Shown here in pieces: positions 30,832 through 39,400 of a DNA stretch of 40,592 nucleotides; within the stretch, counting starts at the first letter, position 1, and every line of letters starts with the position of its first letter. Below the pieces are notes generated by a model that saw only the letters and a list, made by a program, of their open reading frames with translations, did not search any database and was not told the DNA's origin. The position numbers and the translations under genes were made by a program. Source of the stretch: Mycolicibacterium palauense (GTDB lineage: Bacteria; Actinomycetota; Actinomycetes; Mycobacteriales; Mycobacteriaceae); NCBI RefSeq assembly GCF_002592005.1, contig NZ_NVQF01000057.1, forward strand, positions 1 through 40,592, given 5' to 3'.

Positions 30832-31930
30832 GCATGTCCTGGTCGGCGATGCGGGTCTCGCCGTCCTCCCTGACCAGTTCCACCCGCACGACCCCGCCCG
30901 GCCCGCTGGCGCCGTCCTCGATGGCCTCCACCAACGCCCCCGAGTGGGTGACCACGACGATCTGCGCCGTGGCGGCGGCGGTGCGAATGGACGCGGCCAG
31001 CGGTCCGATGAGGGCGGGGTGCAGCGAGGTCTCGGGCTCGTTGAGCACCATCAGCGTCGGCGGCTGTGGGCTCAGCAGTGCCGCCGTCCACAGCAGATAC
31101 CGCAGCGTGCCGTCGGACAGTTCGGCCGCACGCAGCGGCCGCAGCATGCCGCGCTGGTGCAATTGAACGTCGAAGAGCCCGTCGGTGGTGCTCACCGAGA
31201 GCGACGCGCCGTCGAACGCCTCGGCGACCGCCACGGCCAGATCGTCGAAGCCGGCCTCGACGATGGTCTGTACGGCCGCCGCCAGGTCGCTCCCGTCGTC
31301 GGCGAGCACCGGCGTCCGGGTGCCCACGTGCGGCCGCCGGGCTGGGGCGGTGGCGTCGGTGCGGAAACCGTCGTAGAACCGCCACTCGCGCAGGCGGTCC
31401 CGAACGGCAGCGACCTCGGGTAGCCGGCCCGGGTCGGCGAACTCGGCGAGCACGCTGCGGTAGGTGGGCAGCGCCCGGGTGAGCTCGTCGAACCCTCGTC
31501 CGGAGGGCGCGCGGGCCTCGGCCAGCGGGCCGGCGCGCCGGACCAGGGCGGAACCGCTGCGCAGTACCGTCCCGGCGAACACCGCCTCCCGTTTAATCTC
31601 GGGATCCCGTTCGAACGCCGAGGCGATTCCGGCCATCTGAGGTAGCCCCAGATCGATGATGTAGCCGAAATCATCTGCAGCATAACCGAGTTCAAGTGCC
31701 ACGCGACTGTTGCGACGGCCCGGCCCGGCCCACAGCGCCGATTGCAGGCCCCCCTCCCGCGCGAGCGCGGCGATCATCTCGCCGCGACCGCAGTCCGAGA
31801 GCAGCCGCAGTGCCCGGTACAGCGACGACTTGCCGGTGCCGTTGGCGCCGGTGACGACCGTGACCCGGCCCAGGCTCAGCGTGACATCCCGCAGCGAGCG
31901 GTAGCCGTGCACCGCCACCGTGGACAACAT
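30797..31930 (-). CDS. AAA/SMC-type ATPase (AAA_15/21-like)
   Basis: This 377-aa ATPase has Walker A GANGTGKSS (residues 28-36), an ABC-type signature region (AELSDGTLRYLLWTAALLSP) and a Walker B variant MVLNEPETSLHP followed by the switch VVVTHSGALV. Asn replaces the usual Walker B Asp, a change I have seen in this subfamily. No TOPRIM or nuclease domain follows, so it is not a full OLD nuclease. Similar proteins occur alone or with effectors in defence loci, but no partner nuclease is present. It lies 10 bp downstream of a TetR gene on the same strand, and the pair appears absent from the M. tuberculosis version of this block (recall). Confidence 0.85.
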   Translation of the reverse strand: MLSTVAVHGYRSLRDVTLSLGRVTVVTGANGTGKSSLYRALRLLSDCGRGEMIAALAREGGLQSALWAGPGRRNSRVALELGYAADDFGYIIDLGLPQMAGIASAFERDPEIKREAVFAGTVLRSGSALVRRAGPLAEARAPSGRGFDELTRALPTYRSVLAEFADPGRLPEVAAVRDRLREWRFYDGFRTDATAPARRPHVGTRTPVLADDGSDLAAAVQTIVEAGFDDLAVAVAEAFDGASLSVSTTDGLFDVQLHQRGMLRPLRAAELSDGTLRYLLWTAALLSPQPPTLMVLNEPETSLHPALIGPLAASIRTAAATAQIVVVTHSGALVEAIEDGASGPGGVVRVELVREDGETRIADQDMLSAPSWHWGSR

Positions 31931-31940
31931 GGCCCCGAGG

Positions 31941-32726
31941 TTAGCGACGGGCGGTGACAGGTAGCGCAGCGACGGGTTGGGCGGCGAAAGGTGGGGCGGT
32001 GTCGGACCGTGCGGTATCGGGCCGGGTGGTGTCGGGCCGGGTGGTGTCGGGCCGGGTGGTGTCGGGCCGGGTGGTGTCGGAGGCCACCGGTGAGGGCGCG
32101 GCCGCCATCGCGAACGCGGCCATGGCCTCGGTGAGTCGGGCGCGCAGCAGGGCCGGCAGGTCGGCCGTGGCGGGGTTGGCGTCGGCGTGGATCTCGGTCA
32201 CCCCGGAGAAGGCCGTCGCCATGATGGACACCCAGATCGACAACGCCAGATCGACGCGCCGGTCCTCGGTCGTGGTCGCCAGGCGGCGGGCCATGTCGGC
32301 GGTCACCTCGTCGGAGCGCAGCGAGCGGGCGAGCTGCTGCAGCGGCGGCGCCGAGTGCATGAGCCGCAGCAGAGCGGCCAGGCGCGAGGCGCTGAGCACG
32401 GCGTCGGCGCGGGCGGATTCGTCGAGCACGGCCAGGTTGGCGGCCAGCATCGCCTGCAGCGGGGGCAGCTCCGGCGGCACCCGTCTCAACTGGGTGTCCA
32501 CCGCGTCGAGGTAGTCGTCCACCGGCGCCAGCAGCAGGTGATCCTTGCTCGGGAAGTAGTGCGACACGGTGCGCGGGGACACGTGTGCGGCCTCGGCGAT
32601 CTTCTCGACGGTGGTGTGGGCATAGCCCTGCCGGTCGAGCAGCTCCAGCGCCGCGTCGACGATCCTGGCCCGGGTCAGCTGCTTCTTGTGCTCGCGCAGC
32701 CCCGGCCGTGCCGGCCTTCCCCCCAT
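31941..32726 (-). CDS. TetR-family regulator with a repeat-encoded C-terminal tail
   Basis: This 261-aa protein has a clear TetR HTH (ARIVDAALELLDRQGYAHTTVEKIAEAAHVSPRTVSHYF, about 20-58) and a ligand domain to about residue 210. The tail is four DTTRP pentapeptides and a fifth degenerate one (DTARS), encoded by a 15-bp DNA tandem repeat, then an Ala/Pro-rich end. The tail is probably disordered and is not needed for the fold. The gene lies 39 bp downstream of dinB2 and 10 bp upstream of the ATPase gene on the same strand. Confidence 0.88.
   Translation of the reverse strand: MGGRPARPGLREHKKQLTRARIVDAALELLDRQGYAHTTVEKIAEAAHVSPRTVSHYFPSKDHLLLAPVDDYLDAVDTQLRRVPPELPPLQAMLAANLAVLDESARADAVLSASRLAALLRLMHSAPPLQQLARSLRSDEVTADMARRLATTTEDRRVDLALSIWVSIMATAFSGVTEIHADANPATADLPALLRARLTEAMAAFAMAAAPSPVASDTTRPDTTRPDTTRPDTTRPDTARSDTAPPFAAQPVAALPVTARR
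32006..32080 (-). repeat. 15-bp coding tandem repeat (DTTRP)
   Basis: Four perfect copies of the 15-bp unit gccgggtggtgtcgg run from 32021 to 32080 (plus-strand reading), and a fifth degenerate copy lies at 32006-32020. Being a multiple of three, changes in copy number stay in frame. It encodes the tail of the TetR protein. Confidence 0.9.
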
Positions 32727-32765
32727 GACCCCGATGGTAACGCCGCACGTCCGACGCCGTCGGTG

Positions 32766-33815
32766 CTATCCGGGCACGCTGGGCGTGCCGGGCATCTGCA
32801 GGTCGAGGCGTACGCCCAGCAGCCGCACGGGCCGGTCCAGTTCGAACAGATCCAGCACCGCCAGCGCGGCAGCCCGGATGGCCTCCGGATCGGTGCCGGG
32901 TTCGGGCAGCTTGCGCACCTTGGTCCTGGTGTAGAAGGTGGCGGTGCGCACGGTGACCGCCACCCGGAGCACGCTGCGCCCGGCGTCGATGACCTCGCCG
33001 AGCGCGCGCAGGGCCAGGTCCGCGATCGCGGCGTCCATGTCCGCGCGCTCGGTCAGGTCGACCGGGAAGGTGACGACGTGGCTGCGTGACCGGGGCACCC
33101 ACGGTTCGGCGCTGACCGTCTCGTCTCCGCCGCCCTTGGCCAGCAGCAGGAGCCACAGCCCGGTGCGCGGCCCGAACGTCGAGGTCAGCAGTTCGGCGTC
33201 GGCGTGGGCCAACCCCCGCACCGTGGTGATGCCCAGCGCGCTGAGCTTCCTGGCGGTCTTGGGCCCCACCCCCCACAGCGCGTCGACCGGGCGGGCCGCC
33301 ATGACGTCCATCCAATTGGCGTCGGTGAGTGTGAACACCCCCGCCGGTTTGGCGAATCCGGTTGCGACCTTGGCGCGTTGCTTGTTGTCGCTGATCCCCA
33401 CCGAGGCCGCCAGGCCGGTCTGCCCGGCGATGACGGTGCGGATCTGCTCGGCCAGCGCGGCCGGATCCTCGGTGCGGGCCGACAGGTAGGCCTCGTCCCA
33501 GCCCCACACCTCCACCGGATGGCCGAGATCGCGCAGCAGGCCCATCACCACATCGGAGGCCCGGTCGTAGGCCTCGGGATCCGAGGGCAGGAACGTGGCC
33601 TGCGGGCAGCGGCGCGCGGCGGCGCGCAACGGCATCCCGGCGTGCACACCGAATTCGCGGGCCTCGTAGGAAGCGCACGTGACGACCTTGCGCGCCTCGG
33701 TGGGGTCGCCGCTACCGCCCACGATGACCGGCAGGCCGGCCAGGTCGGGGCGGCGCTGCAGTTCCACCGAGGCCAGGAACTGGTCGAGATCGACGTGCAG
33801 GATCCAGTCGCGCAC
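32766..33815 (-). CDS. dinB2: Y-family DNA polymerase IV homologue DinB2 (Rv3056-like)
   Basis: This 349-aa Y-family polymerase begins MRDWILHVDLDQFLASVE: Asp9 is catalytic, and the steric-gate position is Leu14 instead of the usual Tyr/Phe. The second acid pair is in VWGWDEAYL. Thumb helix-hairpin-helix (ALWGVGPKTARKLSALGI) and little-finger domain are present. The C-terminus ends without a QLxLF-type beta-clamp motif. Mycobacterial DinB2 with Leu at the gate is known to incorporate ribonucleotides readily, as I recall. The GTG start lies 4 bp after the TetR stop, so the two genes form an operon, as in M. tuberculosis Rv3055-Rv3056. Confidence 0.95.
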   Translation of the reverse strand: MRDWILHVDLDQFLASVELQRRPDLAGLPVIVGGSGDPTEARKVVTCASYEAREFGVHAGMPLRAAARRCPQATFLPSDPEAYDRASDVVMGLLRDLGHPVEVWGWDEAYLSARTEDPAALAEQIRTVIAGQTGLAASVGISDNKQRAKVATGFAKPAGVFTLTDANWMDVMAARPVDALWGVGPKTARKLSALGITTVRGLAHADAELLTSTFGPRTGLWLLLLAKGGGDETVSAEPWVPRSRSHVVTFPVDLTERADMDAAIADLALRALGEVIDAGRSVLRVAVTVRTATFYTRTKVRKLPEPGTDPEAIRAAALAVLDLFELDRPVRLLGVRLDLQMPGTPSVPG

Positions 33816-33819
33816 GGCG

Positions 33820-34452
33820 TCAGCGCCCGCACAGTTTGCGCGCCACGCTCTCCCATGCGTCCTGGATGTCGTCCAGCGTCAGCCCCTCGCCCAGCCGGTG
33901 CTCGACGTAACCGGCGTCCAGCAGGGCCAGCAGTGCCTCGGTCTGAGCGTCCAGGTCGCCGGTGGTGCCCGCGTCGGTGAGCAGGACATAGACGTGGCGG
34001 CGCTGCACCATGAGCGCCGGATTGTCCTGGCGGGCCTGCGGATCGCGGTCGACGTCGGTGAGCAGTTCGTGGTGGGCGTGGGCGAAGCGGATCCGCTCCC
34101 GGCCGAACGCGATCAGGCGCTGCAGGGGCGGCGCGTCCGGGCCCAGCGGTGGCGGGCCGAACAGAAATGCCTGCTGGCTGGCGCGCTCATCCTCGTCGAG
34201 CAGCACCATCATCAGCCCGGCGCGGCTGCCGAACCGGCGGAACACCGTACCCTTGCCGACACCGGCGGCGTTGGCGATGTCGTCCATGGTGACCGCCTCG
34301 GCGCCCTTGTCGGAGATGAGCCGGCGCGCCGCGGCCAGCAGGGCGGCCCGGTTGCGCGCGGCGTCGACGCGTTCGGGGGGAGCTGCTGCGGTCACCGGCA
34401 TCGTCGGGGGAACCGTCAGCGGCGCATGCCAGGGCCGATCCGCGGCGCTCAT
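33820..34452 (-). CDS. TetR-family regulator (Rv3055-like)
   Basis: This 210-aa TetR regulator has HTH AARRLISDKGAEAVTMDDIANAAGVGKGTVFRRFGSRAGLM (about 40-80, family pattern) and a C-terminal ligand domain. The ATG is followed by a short Pro/Thr-rich N-terminus, so a start some 14 codons downstream is possible. It is divergent from an FMN reductase gene across 90 bp with a palindrome. Control of dinB2 and the reductase is likely. Confidence 0.9.
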   Translation of the reverse strand: MSAADRPWHAPLTVPPTMPVTAAAPPERVDAARNRAALLAAARRLISDKGAEAVTMDDIANAAGVGKGTVFRRFGSRAGLMMVLLDEDERASQQAFLFGPPPLGPDAPPLQRLIAFGRERIRFAHAHHELLTDVDRDPQARQDNPALMVQRRHVYVLLTDAGTTGDLDAQTEALLALLDAGYVEHRLGEGLTLDDIQDAWESVARKLCGR

Positions 34453-34476
34453 GTCTGCACTGTAGCCCGCCGGAAT

Positions 34477-34498
34477 TAATCGGACTGAAGTCCGGTTA
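34477..34498. promoter_or_regulatory. TetR operator candidate between dinB2 operon and FMN reductase
   Basis: CGGACT (34481-34486) and AGTCCG (34489-34494) form a 6-2-6 inverted repeat, extended by TAA/TTA on the outside (34477-34479 and 34496-34498). Its place, 25 bp before the TetR start and about 45 bp before the reductase start, suits control of both directions. Confidence 0.6.
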
Positions 34499-34542
34499 CC
34501 TTGATGACGCATACGGGCACGACGGCCGGGAATGGGAGCGAA

Positions 34543-35106
34543 ATGTCGACGAGCACGATTCTGGTACTGGTGGGAAGCCTGCGGGCGGAGTCGGTCAATC
34601 GCCGGCTGGCCGAGGTGGCGGTGGAGGCCGCTCCCGCCGGCGTTCGCCTGGAGTCCTTCGACCGGCTGGGTGAACTGCCCTTCTACAACGAGGACATCGA
34701 TGAGGACACAGATTCGGACGACCCGAGCACGGTCGCAGAGCCGGTGGCCGCGTTGCGGCGCGCCACCGCGGCGGCCGACGCCGTGCTGGTGATCACCCCC
34801 GAGTACAACGGCAGCATTCCCGGCGTTCTCAAGAACGCCATCGACTGGCTGTCGCGCCCCTTCGGCGACGGGGCCGTCAAGGGTAAGCCAGTCGCCGTCG
34901 TCGGCGCCTCGCACGGGCGGTACGGCGGTGTCTGGGCCCACGACGAGACCCGGAAGTCCCTCGGCGTCGCGGGCGCCCGGGTGATCGCCGATCTCTCCCT
35001 GTCGGTGTCGTCGACGGTCTTCGACGGAGCGCACCCGCGGGAGAACGGCGAGGTGGCCCGGCGGCTGGCCGGCATCGTCGGAAAGCTCGCCGTCGAGGCC
35101 GGCTGA
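34543..35106 (+). CDS. NADPH-dependent FMN reductase (Rv3054c-like)
   Basis: This 187-aa flavodoxin-fold reductase has the phosphate-binding loop GSLRAESVNRRLAE near the N-terminus and TPEYNGSIPGVLKNAIDW in the middle, both typical of the FMN_red family. It probably reduces quinones or nitro-compounds with NADPH. The ATG at 34543 follows GGGAGCGA; the earlier TTG and ATG starts are less likely. It faces the TetR gene, as in M. tuberculosis Rv3054c-Rv3055. A strong terminator follows 19 bp after the stop. Confidence 0.92.
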   Translation: MSTSTILVLVGSLRAESVNRRLAEVAVEAAPAGVRLESFDRLGELPFYNEDIDEDTDSDDPSTVAEPVAALRRATAAADAVLVITPEYNGSIPGVLKNAIDWLSRPFGDGAVKGKPVAVVGASHGRYGGVWAHDETRKSLGVAGARVIADLSLSVSSTVFDGAHPRENGEVARRLAGIVGKLAVEAG

Positions 35107-35124
35107 CCCGGCCGAAAGGGGGAC

Positions 35125-35156
35125 GCCGCCGCGGGGTGCATCGACCCCGCGGCGGC
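35125..35156 (+). terminator. strong terminator after the FMN reductase gene
   Basis: A perfect 13-bp stem (35125-35137 and 35144-35156) with a 6-nt loop is followed by TTTGCTGT. It is the clearest intrinsic terminator on this side of the nrd operon. Confidence 0.85.
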
Positions 35157-35311
35157 TTTGCTGTCTCGCGGCCGGCTCGGGGCCGGCCCGGGGTGATGTC
35201 CCGACTCCTTCCGGGCGCGGCGCTTCGCCCGGGCGCACACCCGGGCGAAGCTGTCGGTGGCCGGTGCTAGATATGGGGGTGAGGATGCCGGTTTCGGCGT
35301 GTTGTGATCTG

Positions 35312-35330
35312 CGACACGCCAGGCGTGTCG
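35312..35330. terminator. palindromic hairpin in the nrd upstream gap
   Basis: CGACACGCC-A-GGCGTGTCG is a perfect 9-1-9 palindrome followed by GCTTTCTC. It could be a second terminator guarding the nrd promoter or a regulator site. It lies in the 572-bp gap 35107-35678, in which I found no gene. Confidence 0.45.
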
Positions 35331-35374
35331 GCTTTCTCGGGGCTTACGACCAGGGAATTTCACGAATGTTGTTC

Positions 35375-35420
35375 AGAACATCTTGTACCTCTTCGCATTG
35401 TCGGCCACTAGGTGTAGTGT
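35375..35420 (+). promoter_or_regulatory. candidate NrdR box pair and promoter for nrdHIE
   Basis: CACTA-GGTG-TAGTG (35406-35419) fits the inner part of the NrdR box. A weaker copy with ACA-TCT-TGT (35378-35386) lies about 31 bp upstream, three helical turns, the spacing usual for NrdR pairs. TTGTAC (35384-35389) could be a -35 box, with the second site over the -10 region. NrdR represses ribonucleotide reductase genes when dATP is high. Confidence 0.55.
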
Positions 35421-35604
35421 CTGACAGGCCGACAGACCCCAAGATCGCAGAGGTCAGCGAGCACACCGAGAACCGAGGTTTCCAGGCGGTATCCAGTACC
35501 GGAAGCCGGGTCGACGTGGCTGCCGATCACCGGAATTTCGGGGCTCACCGGTCTGCTGAACAGCAGTGTGTCCCGTTTCGTAGTCAAGTCCGCAGTGATC
35601 AGAA

Positions 35605-35635
35605 GAGATCCCGAAGAGATCCCGATAGAGATCCG
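35605..35635 (+). repeat. 11-12 bp direct repeats in the nrdH 5' untranslated region
   Basis: GAGATCCCGAA, GAGATCCCGATA and GAGATCCG follow each other without gaps, 44 bp before the nrdH start. They fall in a long untranslated region of about 250 nt. The function is unknown; slippage or a regulator or RNA-binding site is possible. Confidence 0.7.
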
Positions 35636-35678
35636 CAGCAGTTTCGCTGAAGTTTGGTTGAGGGGAGCCGTACCGAAG

Positions 35679-35930
35679 ATGACCATCACCGTCTACACCA
35701 AGCCCGCCTGTGTGCAGTGCAACGCCACCTACAAGGCGCTGGACAAGCAGGGCATCGCCTATGACGTCGTCGACATCAGCATGGACAGCGAGGCCCGCGA
35801 CTACGTGATGGCTCTGGGATATCTGCAGGCGCCGGTCGTCGTGGCCGGCAACGAACACTGGTCGGGCTTCCGGCCCGACCGGATCAAGTCGCTCGCCGGG
35901 GCCTTCCAGGGCAGCGCCGCGACCGCGTAG
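35679..35930 (+). CDS. nrdH: NrdH redoxin
   Basis: This 83-aa glutaredoxin-like protein, reduced by thioredoxin reductase, gives electrons to NrdE. The active site is CVQC (Cys11, Cys14), with the cis-Pro in APVVV and the C-terminal WSGFRPDRI that is diagnostic for NrdH. The ATG is preceded by AGGGGAG. A longer in-frame start 111 nt upstream is rejected because it lies in the untranslated region with repeats. It is the first gene of the nrdHIE operon, matching M. tuberculosis Rv3053c. Confidence 0.97.
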   Translation: MTITVYTKPACVQCNATYKALDKQGIAYDVVDISMDSEARDYVMALGYLQAPVVVAGNEHWSGFRPDRIKSLAGAFQGSAATA

Positions 35931-36005
35931 CGCGCGGCGGGTCCGCGGGTCCGCGGACGGTTCGCACGCTTCCAGACAACCACCAGCACAGGGAGGGGAG
36001 TGACG

Positions 36006-36452
36006 GTGAGCCGCATCGTCTATTTCTCCAGCGTCTCGGAGAACACCCACCGCTTCGTGGAGAAGCTCGAATTGCCCGCCACCCGCATTCCGCTGCACGG
36101 CCGCATCGAGGTCGATGAGCCGTACGTGTTGATCCTGCCCACCTACGGCGGTGGCCGGGCCAACGGGCCCGATCCCGACGCCGGCGGCTACGTCCCCAAG
36201 CAGGTCATCGCGTTCTTGAACAACGAACACAACAGGTCGTTGATCCGCGGCGTGATCGCCGCGGGCAACACCAACTTCGGCGCCGAATTCGGCTACGCGG
36301 GCGAGGTCGTCTCGCGTAAGTGCGGCGTGCCCTATCTCTACCGCTTCGAACTGATGGGAACGACCGACGACGTGCTGGCCGTTCGAGCGGGCTTGGAAGA
36401 CTTCTGGAAGGAACTCTCGTGCCACCAACCGTCACAGCTGCAGAACCTGTAA
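36006..36452 (+). CDS. nrdI: NrdI flavodoxin for class Ib ribonucleotide reductase
   Basis: This 148-aa flavodoxin-like protein supplies oxidant for assembly of the Mn(III)2-tyrosyl radical cofactor in NrdF. Signature pieces are VYFSSVSENTHRFVEKL, LPTYGGGRANG and GNTNFGAEFGYAG. I take the GTG at 36006, which stands at the proper distance from GGAGGGGAG. The GTG two codons earlier lies too close to it. The end overlaps the nrdE start by 34 nt. NrdF itself is not in the window. Confidence 0.95.
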   Translation: MSRIVYFSSVSENTHRFVEKLELPATRIPLHGRIEVDEPYVLILPTYGGGRANGPDPDAGGYVPKQVIAFLNNEHNRSLIRGVIAAGNTNFGAEFGYAGEVVSRKCGVPYLYRFELMGTTDDVLAVRAGLEDFWKELSCHQPSQLQNL

Positions 36453-39400
36453 CCACCGGCGTGCACGCGCTGCCGGGCGAGACCGACTATCACGCCCTGA
36501 ACGCGATGCTGAACCTGTACGACGCCGACGGCAGGATCCAGTTCGACAAGGACGTGCTGGCCGCGCGTCAGTATTTTCTGCAGCACGTCAACCAGAACAC
36601 GGTCTTCTTCCACAACCAGGATGAAAAGCTCGACTACCTGATCCGGGAGAACTACTACGAGCGCGAGGTGCTCGACCAGTACTCACGCAACTTCGTCAAG
36701 ACGCTGCTGGACCGCGCCTACGCCAAGAAGTTCCGGTTCCCGACCTTCCTCGGCGCGTTCAAGTACTACACCTCCTACACCCTGAAGACCTTCGACGGTA
36801 AGCGCTATCTGGAACGGTTCGAGGACCGTGTCGTCATGGTGGCGTTGACCCTGGCCTCGGGCGACACCGTGCTGGCCGAGCGGCTGGTCGACGAGATCAT
36901 CGAGGGCCGGTTCCAGCCGGCGACCCCGACCTTCCTCAACTCGGGCAAGAAGCAGCGCGGCGAGCCGGTCAGCTGCTTCCCGGCCGGCACCCCTATCGAC
37001 ACTCCCGACGGGCCCAGGGCAATCGAAACACTGCAACCGGGCGATCGCGTGCTCTCCCACGATGGCTCTTTTTCCCTGGTTGAGTCCGTCATTGAGAACC
37101 CCAATGACAAAGCGCTGGTGTCGGTTTCGCATTTTGGGCACAAAGAGCCGATCCTATGCACGCCAGAGCACCCGATCCTGGTGTGGACCACGCGGGACGT
37201 GAAGACAATCATCGACGGCGACGGCGCCGACCCATTCAACGGGTTCGTGTGGTTGGCTGCGAAAGACATTCACGCGTCGGACTTCATCGTCACGGCGGCG
37301 CCGTTAGAGGGCCGCGAGCGGCGCGTCCATGACCTGATGGACCACGTCGGTTCCGGCACCTATGAAGAGGTCGACGGCCTCATTCGCAAGGTCAATTGCG
37401 ATATGAAGCATCGCAACAAGCAGCGTCACAGCATGACTTTCGTATCGGTGAACCGCTACGTCGAAGAGTCATACGATCTCGGGCTTATCCTGGGTTGGTA
37501 TGTCGCCGAAGGGCATGTCTCGAAGCGTTTGGGGGCAGACGGCCAGAAGTTGCCGAATGGTATCCACTTCACGGTCGGTTCGCACGAACTCGAGTATCAG
37601 CAGGAATTGGCCGCGGCGTTCAAACGTGTGTTCGCGACGGATTTGTCGGTCAACCAGAGTGTGTCTGACCAATCGGTACGCATGATCTGCAACAGCAAGG
37701 TCGTCGCTGAGCTGTTTCTGTCGATGGTCGGTACGGGCTACCACCACAAGCGGTTGTCTCACGACGTTCTGACCGCTGACGATGAGTTCCAGCGAGGCCT
37801 ATTGGCTGGGTTGTTCCGTGGGGATGGGTGCACCACCACAGGCGGCATGGTGCTCGACCTTGTGAACCCGGAACTCATCGATCAGGTGCAGCTTTTGCTG
37901 CGCCGAGTAGGGATCGTGTCCAGGGTTCGCCAGTACGTCAACCAAGCCGGCAACGTGACCGGACAGGTGTTTGTGCCCGGACTGCCCGGCGCCAACGAGG
38001 ACTTCATTTTTGATGTCGGTAAGAACTTGTACAACTACGTTGGACAAAAAGGGACCTCGCGCAAGACCTTTCAGGTCGTGCATGGGCGCACGGTGTTTGG
38101 TGTCCGGGAACTCACGAGCACGCTCGACGTTCCAGAGAAGGTGTACAACCTCCACGTGGAAGGAACGCACACCTACACGATCCGCGGCACAGTCGTGCAC
38201 AATTGCTTCCTGCTGCGCATCGAGGACAACATGGAGTCCATCGGGCGCTCGATCAACTCGGCGCTGCAGCTGTCCAAGCGCGGCGGCGGTGTGGCCCTGC
38301 TGCTGAGCAACATCCGCGAACACGGCGCGCCGATCAAGAACATCGAGAACCAGAGTTCGGGCGTGATCCCGATCATGAAGCTGCTGGAGGACTCGTTCTC
38401 CTACGCCAACCAGCTCGGCGCCCGCCAGGGCGCGGGCGCGGTCTATCTGCACGCCCACCACCCCGACATCTACCGGTTCCTGGACACCAAGCGCGAGAAC
38501 GCCGACGAGAAGATCCGGATCAAGACCCTGTCGCTGGGCGTGGTGATCCCGGACATCACCTTTGAGCTGGCCAAGAAGAACGAGGACATGTATCTGTTCT
38601 CGCCCTATGACGTCGAGCGCGTCTACGACATGCCGTTCGCCGACATCTCGGTCACCGAGAAGTACCACGAGATGGTCAACGACGCCCGCATCCGCAAGAC
38701 CAAGATCAAGGCCCGTGAGTTCTTCCAGACCCTGGCCGAGCTGCAGTTCGAATCCGGTTACCCGTACATCATGTACGAGGACACGGTGAACCGGGCCAAC
38801 CCGATCGAGGGCAAGATCACCCACTCGAACCTGTGCTCGGAGATCCTGCAGGTCTCCACGCCCTCGGAGTTCAACGACGATCTGTCCTACTCCAAAGTGG
38901 GCAAGGACATCTCGTGCAACCTGGGATCGCTGAACATCGCCAAGGCGATGGACTCCCCGGATTTCTCGCAGACCATCGAGGTGGCCATCCGGGCACTGAC
39001 CGCGGTCAGCGACCAGACTCACATCACCTCGGTGCCCTCGATCGAGCAGGGCAACAACGATTCCCACGCGATCGGTCTGGGCCAGATGAACCTGCACGGC
39101 TACCTGGCGCGGGAGCGGATCCTCTACGGTTCCGAAGAGGGTGTCGACTTCACCAACATCTACTTCTACACGGTGCTCTACCACGCGCTGCGGGCCTCGA
39201 ACCGGATCGCCATCGAGCGGGGGACGCACTTCAAGGGCTTCGAGCGCTCGAAGTACGCCTCCGGTGAGTTCTTCGACAAGTACACCGAGCAGGTGTGGGA
39301 ACCCAAGACGGACAAGGTGCGTCAGCTCTTCATCGACGCCGGTATCCGGATCCCCGATCAGGACGACTGGCGCCGGCTCAAGGAGTCGGTGCAGGCCCAC

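Noticed and set aside
35568..35678. 37-residue N-terminal extension of NrdH from an upstream start
   Set aside because: NrdH begins at MTITVYTKP in the family; the extension would translate the repeat-bearing untranslated region and lacks a ribosome-binding site.
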